DNA from: Deltaproteobacteria bacterium
Lineage (GTDB): Bacteria; Desulfobacterota; Desulfobacteria; Desulfobacterales; JAFDCJ01
Reading direction: 5' to 3'
Assembly (NCBI GenBank): GCA_024277475.1
Contig: JAJRVC010000728.1
Span: 1 to 5,813, forward strand
Length of the DNA: 5,813 bases
Positions 1 through 5,813 of the stretch are shown here, piece by piece (within the stretch, counting starts at the first letter, position 1; each line of letters begins with the position of its first letter). The notes below the pieces were generated by a model. The model saw only the letters and a list, made by a program, of their open reading frames with translations. It was not told the origin of the DNA and made no database searches. Made by a program: the position numbers and the translations under genes.

Positions 1-569
1 AGATTGTTGGTGATTTTAATCTGATCATAATCACCATTGCTATCTCGTGAACGAATGAAAAAATTGTGCTCCCCTGGTTGCAAGTTCAGCAAATGCGGCT
101 GCCCCGACGGAAATACCGCCAGCCGCCAGCGCCAGACCAGAGTGTCGCCATTGGCATGATCGTTGTGAAACCAAAAATGCCCAACACCCTGAAACGGAAA
201 GCCACCACCACCGCCAGAAACCACCAACTCCTCAGGAACATCCCAATTGATGTACTGTCGATCATACTTGGCGTCACCATTCTTGGGCCGACATTTCATC
301 CACAGGTAGTAGGTGGTGTCCGTCGCCGACGTGGTGGTAAACTTGTAACCGACAAACTTTTTCCTCTTGCCACCTTTGCGGACACGAATGAATTGACCGT
401 TCGATGCCGTTGCATCATCGTAAACCAGAATTGTGCTGTCGCCAAGGGCATCCTCGGTGTAAAAGTTCTCCGCCTCAATGATGATCTCCTCGGTCTGGGC
501 AAAAACCGATGATAGGCCGAGGAAAAGCACGACAACGATTGCGCTGAATAGAATGCTTGCAAACTTCAT
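1..569 (-). CDS. Secreted protein with N-terminal CBM6/CBM35-like domain (3' end outside window)
   Basis: Open without a stop for 189 codons from ATG at 569 to the left edge. Residues 1-24 are a signal peptide (MKFASILFSAIVVVLFLGLS then SVFA, cleavage before QTEE). Residues about 29-189 look like a carbohydrate-binding-module beta-sandwich of the CBM6/CBM35 type. The visible elements are an opening IIIEAENF (residues 29-36), YDDATASNGQFIRV (50-63), a strand with TYYLWMKCR (86-94), and the closing GEHNFFIRSRD then DYDQIKITNN (166-189). In these families the early Glu residues often bind structural calcium and the last strand carries an Asp; both are seen here, but the ligand cannot be inferred. 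A Gly run (residues 119-123) lies in a predicted loop. What follows the domain, perhaps a catalytic domain or a T9SS tail, is outside the window. The gene is 151 bases behind the PorV-like gene on the same strand, so it may share its transcript. The signal peptide and reading frame are well supported; the exact CBM family is tentative. Confidence 0.75.
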   Translation of the reverse strand, partial: MKFASILFSAIVVVLFLGLSSVFAQTEEIIIEAENFYTEDALGDSTILVYDDATASNGQFIRVRKGGKRKKFVGYKFTTTSATDTTYYLWMKCRPKNGDAKYDRQYINWDVPEELVVSGGGGGFPFQGVGHFWFHNDHANGDTLVWRWRLAVFPSGQPHLLNLQPGEHNFFIRSRDSNGDYDQIKITNN

Positions 570-720
570 GACTTTCTCCTTTTTTCGATTCTTTTTTCCC
601 TTTGTTGCACAGGATTCCCTCAATCGTGCGCAGAAAGGCCTGATTTAAACTTTAACGTTTCACTCCTTTTGCCCTCCTTTCTATGACTATAAAATTGATG
701 ATTAAATGGTTATCGGTTTT
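570..720. other. AT-rich intergenic region between the PorV-like and CBM-like genes
   Basis: This 151-base gap is much longer than the other two in the window. I see no GC-rich hairpin followed by a T-run on the minus strand after the stop at 721, so no intrinsic terminator can be called. A TATAGT at 691-686 resembles a -10 box but has no matching -35, and no Bacteroidota-type TAnnTTTG element is present. Two Shine-Dalgarno-like purine blocks (AAGGAGG at 679-673 and AAAAGGAG at 670-663) precede no long reading frame. Whether the region holds a promoter or is simply an untranslated operon spacer cannot be decided by eye. Confidence 0.5.
576..581 (-). promoter_or_regulatory. Ribosome binding site of the CBM-like secreted protein gene
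   Basis: AAGGAG on the minus strand is followed by six bases (AAAGTC) and then ATG at 569-567. This supports the start of a frame that is otherwise easy to miss because it runs off the left edge without a stop. Confidence 0.75.
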
Positions 721-1689
721 TTAGAATTGTATCTCGGCGGACAGTCGGCTGACATTGCCCAGGTGATCTCCGAAATCGGCGTAGGAATAGCCGATTTCGA
801 ACGATTGCATTTTTACTCCCAGACCCAGGGTCAACCCTTCCGAATCGTAATTGAAGCGATAGCCGCCTCGCAGTGCAAAGGTGTTGCGGTACCAGTATTC
901 GCTGCCCAGATGAACACGTTCGGAAAAATCACGAGGTTTGGTCGCTTCGATCACCAGATCCAGGCGGGAGGTCTCGCTCTCGATGCCCGTCAGACTGAGG
1001 ATGTCTCCGGCAAAGCCTACGCGAAAAGTGAGTGGCAGCATGAATTCTTCGCTTACATATTTTGGCTGTTTGAAGACGAAATTCTGCATGGTGACAGCAA
1101 TCTTAATCCCATGGGCACCGGCATGATAAATAGTGCCGAAATCAAAAGCCATAACATCCTGCGCCATAACGGTCAAATCTTCGCGACAATATTTCGTCGT
1201 AAGAGCGAACTGAAACTTGTCCGTCAATTTTCGGGCGTAGGTAAGCCCCATGCTGTATGATGATGGTTTTAAGTTCCCGGTGTTAATATAGCCAATGTCA
1301 TTATTGCTGATGGCCGTTCCCTTGATGACACCGTAATCCATCATCAGTACCGAAACACCGATGCTCCCGAGCTTGCCCAGCGAAAGCACGGCCGCCGCCG
1401 CTTGCTGGCTCGTCTCCACGATCCACGAAGTATAGCCGACAAAAACGGATCGGCCGTCTATGGAAGCGATGCCGGCCGGATTCCAGAACAGCGAAGCCGC
1501 ATCCCCTTCGTTGGTCACCGCGGCGCCCCCCATGGCCGTGTTGCGAGCGCCGACGCCGATCGCCAGGAATTTGAACCCGGCCTGGGCCACCTTATTAAAA
1601 TCTTTGTAATACAGACTTTGCTGAGCACTGCTGTTTCCGAAAACCAGAAGAAGAAATAGACCGATGGCTGGCAGTATTTTATTGCGCAT
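721..1689 (-). CDS. PorV/PorQ-family outer-membrane protein
   Basis: Predicted 322-residue outer-membrane beta-barrel. Residues 1-22 are a signal peptide (MRNKILPAIGLFLLLVFGNS then SA, cleavage before QQSLYYK). The N-terminal block at about residues 38-76 has the family signature: GFKFLAIGVGARNTAMGGA, AVTNEGDAASLFWNPAGIA. The rest is alternating barrel strands such as VFVGYTSWIVE, YSMGLTYARKL, LGLGVKMQSFEIGYSYADF, ending in SAEIQF with a terminal Phe. In Bacteroidota, PorV shuttles T9SS cargo from the translocon to the attachment complex and PorQ is a related outer-membrane component. The length here is nearer to PorQ than to the roughly 390-residue PorV of Porphyromonas, so no gene symbol is given. 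Lying 29 bases behind a gene whose product carries a T9SS sorting domain supports a role in its export or anchoring, but that is inference. A plain FadL-like hydrophobic-substrate channel is the main alternative. Confidence 0.85.
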   Translation of the reverse strand: MRNKILPAIGLFLLLVFGNSSAQQSLYYKDFNKVAQAGFKFLAIGVGARNTAMGGAAVTNEGDAASLFWNPAGIASIDGRSVFVGYTSWIVETSQQAAAAVLSLGKLGSIGVSVLMMDYGVIKGTAISNNDIGYINTGNLKPSSYSMGLTYARKLTDKFQFALTTKYCREDLTVMAQDVMAFDFGTIYHAGAHGIKIAVTMQNFVFKQPKYVSEEFMLPLTFRVGFAGDILSLTGIESETSRLDLVIEATKPRDFSERVHLGSEYWYRNTFALRGGYRFNYDSEGLTLGLGVKMQSFEIGYSYADFGDHLGNVSRLSAEIQF

Positions 1690-1696
1690 AATAAAG

Positions 1697-1701
1697 CTCC
1701 T
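1697..1701 (-). promoter_or_regulatory. Ribosome binding site of the PorV-like gene
   Basis: AGGAG on the minus strand stands seven bases before the ATG at 1689-1687. It lies in the 29-base gap after the T9SS-cargo stop, which supports the chosen start and translation from a shared transcript. Confidence 0.75.
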
Positions 1702-1718
1702 ATCAAAACCTTTTCGAT

Positions 1719-3782
1719 TTATCGAATCACGATGAACTTACCGGTCGCCGAACCCTTGCCCTCGGTGCTTTCGATGTAATAAATATAGATCCCGCTGGCA
1801 AGATACTGGTTGTATTTCGTCTTTGTATCCCAGACAAAAGAACCGGAATTCTGTCGGTTCTCCAGCTCGTCGACAATATCACCGGTCAGGGTGTAGATGG
1901 TAATTTTGCACGGCCCGGGCAATCCGGCAAAAGTGATTCGGTCTTTATCCTTGCCATAATTGCCCCTGCCAAGCGGATCGTAAACAAAGGGATTGGGAAC
2001 CACGCGAATATCGGCCAGGGTTTCGCCGGATGCTGCGAAAGGCGTGACTGGTTTGCGCGAGCGGGTGAGATAGTGGCTGCTCTCCACGCCATTTTCATCC
2101 ACCGCGGTCACATAGTAATAGTAGGAAAAATTACGCTGAGCGGATGTATCCGAATAGGTGGTTGTCACGGCGTTGGTGCTGTCGATGAGGTAAAAGAGGG
2201 CATTGTCTTTTTCGCCTTTGCCCTGTTTTGTGCGATAAATCTTATAGCCAACGGCGCCCGAAACCGGCGCCCAGCTTAAATCCACACGGCCCGGCCCGGC
2301 GTTGATCTCAAACCACGCCGGTGGTTCAAGATTCATGGGAACAGGCAGGCGCATGCCGTTCTTGTAAATGGCAATGGCTTTTTTATAATTTTCAATTACA
2401 TCGTGAACGCCCTTTTGCCGCAGCATTTTATTTTTTGCGGCAATAACCGAATCAGGCCAGCCTTTGCCGCCGTTGGAACCCTTTTCATAATAATGGCCAT
2501 ATTTTTCACCTTCGGTCACAGCGTCATGGGCATCCAGGCCACCGGCCACGTAACACACCCAAAAATTGATCGTATCGCCGAGTGTCAGAAACCAGGGACC
2601 AGTATACCATTCCAGTTTCACATCCTTGGTACCATCGGGATATTTATCATCATAGATGCCGAGTCCACCGGTGTCCGGGTCGCGCAGCACTGTCTTATTG
2701 GGCATGAGATCGGCCGGGTTGACACCGTATTTGTTCGCTTCCAGAAACACACGGAACATGAACTTGTTGCTGGCGCCAAGAGTCGGCCAGGTTTGCATGC
2801 CCCAGTGGTAAATCCTTGACGGATCATTGGTCGTATCGCCCGGCGCCGCATCCAGATGCAGATAGCCATAACCCAGGTATTGGGGATAGAGAAAGCGCTG
2901 CGTCCTGGCGTCCCATTCCCCTTCATCCTCCTCCGGCGTATTCGGGTTGTCTGTGTCCCAGCCGTACATCAGCCGCACGGACGTGTCCTGCACCGAATCC
3001 ACAATGCCATAGCCCCAAAAATTCCAATTGGCCCATTCATTCTGTCCGCGTTCCCTGTCCCAGGACAGGCCGCCCGGTTCAAAGCGTCGAAACCAACGCA
3101 TAATGACGCCGCTGCCGTTGTTATCCCAGGTGTTCGGGTTCATGAACGCTTCTTGGTATTCGCGAAAGCTCTTACGCCAGTGGCCGTCGTTCACCACCTT
3201 GTAATGGGCAATGACGAGATCCTGGTAATCGGGATGACTCCAGGTATAGGTTTTCACATAAGCGGTCAGGCCGATGATCGAATAGGTTTTGTTCCAGCCC
3301 ATCATGTCGCAGGGCAGGTCGGGATCGATGGTCACGTTCTCCGGCACATCCGCAGGTCGTCCGGCAAATTCGCCATTCACCCTGACCTCAGGATACGGAT
3401 ATTTCATATACTTCATTTGCTCGACGTGCTCCGGTCCGCCTTCGTAATCGACGCCCTTGGCAAAATCCTGATTGATTGGAAAGTCAGCATAATCTCCGGG
3501 GCCGCCCCAGCCGGTCCAGGGATGCTTCCAGTCATAAATCCATAAATCGATGGCTGAGCCGCTGCAGTTATAGTAACCAGCGTCCGCACGATAGTCGGCC
3601 GGGTAAATGAGATTGCCGCGCGTATCATAATGCCAGACATAGTGTTTGCTCCAGATATCCGGCTCGATGCGCCATATCAACCGACCTGAATCCAGATGCA
3701 GTAAAAAGTTCTGCGCATCCGCCTGATGAACTACAGACAAGATTATGACAAACAAAAATATTCGGGAAAACATTTTTAGCAT
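1719..3782 (-). CDS. Secreted Trp-rich protein with Fn3 and T9SS type A sorting domain
   Basis: Predicted 687-residue exported protein, probably delivered to the cell surface or medium by the type IX secretion system. Residues 1-23 are a signal peptide (MLKMFSRIFLFVIILSVVHQ then ADA, cleavage before QNF). Residues about 24-480 match no family I recognise. This part is rich in aromatics (about 24 Trp, plus many Tyr) and in Gly/Asp/Asn/Pro loops, as in beta-rich extracellular or ligand-binding proteins. Residues about 487-570 form a fibronectin type III domain (PPAWFEI, VDLSWAPVSGAVGYKIYR, YYYYVTAVDENGVESS). Residues about 591-687 resemble the T9SS type A C-terminal domain: VVPNPF, KITIYTLTGDIV, FVWDT, LASGIYIYYIES and the end GKFIVIR. 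An alternative ATG at 3803 adds seven residues and is less likely on ribosome-site grounds. It lies 27 bases after the receptor gene and 29 bases before the PorV-like gene, so co-transcription is probable. The molecular role is unknown; a surface ligand-binding partner of the receptor is inference. Confidence 0.85.
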   Translation of the reverse strand: MLKMFSRIFLFVIILSVVHQADAQNFLLHLDSGRLIWRIEPDIWSKHYVWHYDTRGNLIYPADYRADAGYYNCSGSAIDLWIYDWKHPWTGWGGPGDYADFPINQDFAKGVDYEGGPEHVEQMKYMKYPYPEVRVNGEFAGRPADVPENVTIDPDLPCDMMGWNKTYSIIGLTAYVKTYTWSHPDYQDLVIAHYKVVNDGHWRKSFREYQEAFMNPNTWDNNGSGVIMRWFRRFEPGGLSWDRERGQNEWANWNFWGYGIVDSVQDTSVRLMYGWDTDNPNTPEEDEGEWDARTQRFLYPQYLGYGYLHLDAAPGDTTNDPSRIYHWGMQTWPTLGASNKFMFRVFLEANKYGVNPADLMPNKTVLRDPDTGGLGIYDDKYPDGTKDVKLEWYTGPWFLTLGDTINFWVCYVAGGLDAHDAVTEGEKYGHYYEKGSNGGKGWPDSVIAAKNKMLRQKGVHDVIENYKKAIAIYKNGMRLPVPMNLEPPAWFEINAGPGRVDLSWAPVSGAVGYKIYRTKQGKGEKDNALFYLIDSTNAVTTTYSDTSAQRNFSYYYYVTAVDENGVESSHYLTRSRKPVTPFAASGETLADIRVVPNPFVYDPLGRGNYGKDKDRITFAGLPGPCKITIYTLTGDIVDELENRQNSGSFVWDTKTKYNQYLASGIYIYYIESTEGKGSATGKFIVIR

Positions 3783-3789
3783 AACGCTA

Positions 3790-3794
3790 CCTCC
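3790..3794 (-). promoter_or_regulatory. Ribosome binding site GGAGG that fixes the start of the T9SS-cargo gene
   Basis: On the minus strand GGAGG is followed by seven bases (TAGCGTT) and then ATG at 3782-3780. The upstream in-frame ATG at 3803-3801 has only a weak AGAG-like sequence before it, and it would put seven residues (MPCGGSV) ahead of the natural signal peptide. The downstream ATG at 3782 is therefore preferred. Confidence 0.8.
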
Positions 3795-3809
3795 ACAAGG
3801 CATAAGGCT

Positions 3810-5813
3810 CTAAAATGAAAATTCAACACCAAAAGAGAAATGGCGTGGTTCGCCGTAAAAAATCCAGTAGGGCCCGTGCGCCAGCATCTGTTGGATATCC
3901 GGATGCGTGACATTGCCTGGCTTTAAGCCCAACCGGCCGATCTCCTCCATGTACTCGTCTTTATTGAATAAAGTATAGTCTTTTGACGCACTGAGGAATC
4001 CCGCCAGGCTGGAATAGAAATATTTCGTATTTAGCAGATTGCGCACGTCCATATAAAGTTTGAAACGCAGCCCGCGTGTGCGCAACTGTTTGCTGAGCCG
4101 CCAATCCAGTCGGCTCCAATCCTCCCATTGCAGATTAGCTGGATCCTGCTGATTGTCTCCGGGCCAGTAAGTCGGATGATGATAGGTAATCCATTCCCCT
4201 GCCCGCCATTGGAACAGGAAGGAAGAAAGCACATCGGCAAAAATGGCATTCAGCATTTTGTTGTTAAAAGAAGGCGTATGAAATATCAAATTGGCCCTAA
4301 AAAATGGCCGTGCTTTTGTGACCTGTGGGCGCGTATCGGCCGGAACAGGTTCCTGGTCAGGATCTTCGTAAAACCGCAAAAAGCCATAGCTGCCGCTGGT
4401 TTTAACGCGATAGTCCAGGTTCATCCAGCCGCTGAAATAAAGACGTTGCGGAAATTGCAGCTCAATTTCAAAACCGCTGATGTCACTGAATCCGGTGTTG
4501 ACGCTGTAGCCATACGTCTGGCCGGTACGACTGGTCAAGTCCATGCTGCGTACTTCGTTGGAGCCGTCGCGGTAATAGCCGGATAGGGTAATGCGGAACC
4601 AATCGCGCACCATCTGCTCGTATCCCAGCTCGTACTGGATGGTCTTACGAAATTCCAGCGCAGCGTTGGACAGACGATTCAGGCCATCGGACCCACCTGG
4701 GACGTAACTATCGCGAAAGAGATCTTCGATAGTAGCTCGCTGATAAAAATAGCCATAATTGAAAAAGAGTTTGCTGTTCTCCGATAACGGATGCGAGATG
4801 CCAATGCGCGGCGACAGGTAAATTCGTGTCTTACCCCTGGGGGCCACCGAATCGGGCATCAGGTAGAGGCTATCGCCAACGACGCCGCTGTTGTAATATT
4901 TATGAAAGATCGGAAAGAGCCGTTCGTGGTGGCGCAGGCCGTCCAGACGAAAACCAAAGTTCAGCACCAGCCCCTCGAACTCTACTTTGTCCAGCGCATA
5001 AGCGGCAAACTCGTAATAAGGAATGTTGCGTTTCGTCCACACGCGCTTGATTGTATTGGCAGGATCGGGTCTCCCATCGCGGGTCTGACTGTTGTTCATG
5101 CCGCCAAAATCCAGGTGCATATTATTCTTAAAACCCCACAGTCCAGCCTTAAGCTGGTGAGTGGCGTTGATCTGGTTGGTGTAATCCAGTTTAAAGGTGA
5201 CGGTTTCATCCCATGAAAAATCAAAGTCCCGATTATAGGCGCCGCCGCCCAAACGATGGGCGCCCTGCCGATCCACAGGCGTGGCAAAGCTGCCCTCCAC
5301 ATACGAGTACATGCCAAGCGGCGCAATGTCCAGGCTGTCACCGTCAATGACCTTGACGATGCGTGTGAGATCGCGGAAATCAATGTCACGATCCATGCGC
5401 TGTTTGGTCATCGTGTGCGTCAATTGAATTTCGTACAATGAGGCAGCACTGAGCGTATGGGTCCATTTGAGCGTGTTGCTCGCTCTTGAGATTCGATTCA
5501 GTTTGGTCAGGGTCTCGCCAATATACATGCCGGTGGTATTGCCATTACCAAACATTTGTCCCATAACCAGTGCGCTGCTGATCCAATGGCGGGGATCGGC
5601 CAGATTCACAGCGCCGGATCGCATCGAGGCACCCTCCTGCCGACTGAGCAGCGCCTGGTAGCGCAGCGTCATGTTCGGCGTCACGTGATATTTCAATTTG
5701 ACGTTTGCTGCCAGTTCAGTGAAATCCGGACGATAAAACTTGAACGGGTAGATGGAGCGATTGTATTGAGCACTGGCGAAAAAACCCAACTTTTCGCCGA
5801 CAAACGGAACCGG
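3810..5813 (-). CDS. TonB-dependent receptor, C-terminal beta-barrel (5' end outside window)
   Basis: Outer-membrane receptor that would import a ligand into the periplasm using TonB/ExbBD energy; the ligand is unknown. The frame is open from the right edge to a TAG at 3812-3810, giving 667 visible residues. It begins PVPFVGEK and then GFFASAQYNRS, which resembles the first barrel strands just after the plug. The signal peptide, any carboxypeptidase-regulatory-like domain, the TonB box and the plug should therefore lie beyond the window. Barrel-type features include many alternating aromatic strands, a stretch like LSPRIGISHPLSENSKLFFN, the segment RKTIQYELGYEQ, a late strand LYMDVRNLLNTKYF, and the end HFSFGVEFSF with a terminal Phe as in outer-membrane barrels. 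No cysteine occurs in the visible part. A TTG codon at 5789-5787 could be taken as a start, but the frame continues upstream without a stop and no start is needed. It is followed after 27 bases by the T9SS-sorted protein gene. Family assignment is firm; the substrate is not inferable. Confidence 0.9.
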   Translation of the reverse strand, partial: PVPFVGEKLGFFASAQYNRSIYPFKFYRPDFTELAANVKLKYHVTPNMTLRYQALLSRQEGASMRSGAVNLADPRHWISSALVMGQMFGNGNTTGMYIGETLTKLNRISRASNTLKWTHTLSAASLYEIQLTHTMTKQRMDRDIDFRDLTRIVKVIDGDSLDIAPLGMYSYVEGSFATPVDRQGAHRLGGGAYNRDFDFSWDETVTFKLDYTNQINATHQLKAGLWGFKNNMHLDFGGMNNSQTRDGRPDPANTIKRVWTKRNIPYYEFAAYALDKVEFEGLVLNFGFRLDGLRHHERLFPIFHKYYNSGVVGDSLYLMPDSVAPRGKTRIYLSPRIGISHPLSENSKLFFNYGYFYQRATIEDLFRDSYVPGGSDGLNRLSNAALEFRKTIQYELGYEQMVRDWFRITLSGYYRDGSNEVRSMDLTSRTGQTYGYSVNTGFSDISGFEIELQFPQRLYFSGWMNLDYRVKTSGSYGFLRFYEDPDQEPVPADTRPQVTKARPFFRANLIFHTPSFNNKMLNAIFADVLSSFLFQWRAGEWITYHHPTYWPGDNQQDPANLQWEDWSRLDWRLSKQLRTRGLRFKLYMDVRNLLNTKYFYSSLAGFLSASKDYTLFNKDEYMEEIGRLGLKPGNVTHPDIQQMLAHGPYWIFYGEPRHFSFGVEFSF

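Noticed and set aside
66..512. 148-codon plus-strand frame near the left edge
   Set aside because: It lies antisense to the secreted CBM-like gene, which has a Shine-Dalgarno site, a signal peptide and domain motifs; the plus-strand product is Arg/Lys/Pro-rich with no recognisable features.
296..562. 88-codon minus-strand frame overlapping the CBM-like gene
   Set aside because: It is in another frame of the same strand, is very Arg/Ser/Pro-rich and lacks a ribosome site; the true frame is the one starting at 569.
624..650. Possible hairpin or terminator around the CAGAAAGGCCTG palindrome
   Set aside because: The palindrome is short and imperfect and is not followed by a T-run in the direction of transcription, so it does not support an intrinsic terminator.
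706..1260. 184-codon plus-strand frame opposite the PorV-like gene
   Set aside because: It is antisense to a well supported outer-membrane protein, has no signal or recognisable domain and no convincing ribosome site; best explained as a shadow frame.
2856..3545. 229-codon plus-strand frame opposite the T9SS-cargo gene
   Set aside because: Its composition (rich in His, Pro, Ile, Val) is what the complement of the Trp/Asp/Tyr-rich coding strand would give, and no family motif is visible.
5787..5789. TTG start for the receptor gene
   Set aside because: The frame remains open to the window edge and the residues upstream (PVPFVGEK) fit the beginning of a receptor barrel, so the gene is truncated by the window rather than starting here.

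Overview
The window reads as one strand-coherent block. Four protein genes, all on the minus strand, are transcribed from the right edge toward the left edge, and every product appears to be exported. The combination of a TonB-dependent outer-membrane receptor, a secreted protein with a type IX secretion system (T9SS) C-terminal sorting domain and a PorV/PorQ-family outer-membrane protein points to the Fibrobacterota-Chlorobiota-Bacteroidota (FCB) group. The style of the receptor and of the aromatic-rich secreted protein suggests Calditrichota/KSB1-like or neighbouring environmental lineages rather than a classical gut Bacteroides. That placement is inference: there is no rRNA or other marker gene here. 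Base composition looks moderate, and the Shine-Dalgarno sequences are strong (AGGAG/GGAGG type).

Layout in transcription order (right to left): (1) 5813-3810, the C-terminal beta-barrel of a TonB-dependent receptor, whose N-terminus and plug lie outside the window; (2) 3782-1719, a 687-residue secreted protein with a signal peptide, an unrecognised Trp-rich region of about 450 residues, a fibronectin type III domain and a T9SS type A sorting domain; (3) 1689-721, a 322-residue PorV/PorQ-like outer-membrane barrel; (4) 569-1, the first 189 residues of a secreted protein with a carbohydrate-binding-module-like (CBM6/CBM35-like) beta-sandwich, cut by the left edge.

The first three genes are separated by only 27 and 29 bases, each gap carrying a Shine-Dalgarno site, so they are probably one transcript. 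The fourth follows after 151 bases with no convincing terminator between, so it may belong to the same operon. A working model (inference) is a surface nutrient-capture module. The T9SS-exported protein would act at the cell surface beside the TonB receptor, roughly where a SusD-like lipoprotein sits in Bacteroidota. The PorV-like protein would serve its export or anchoring, and the CBM-bearing protein would bind a carbohydrate. No SusD, glycoside hydrolase, regulator, mobile element, CRISPR array or RNA gene is visible. The most interesting point is the receptor / T9SS cargo / PorV triad and the unassigned Trp-rich domain of the cargo; both need homology and synteny searches that could not be run here.
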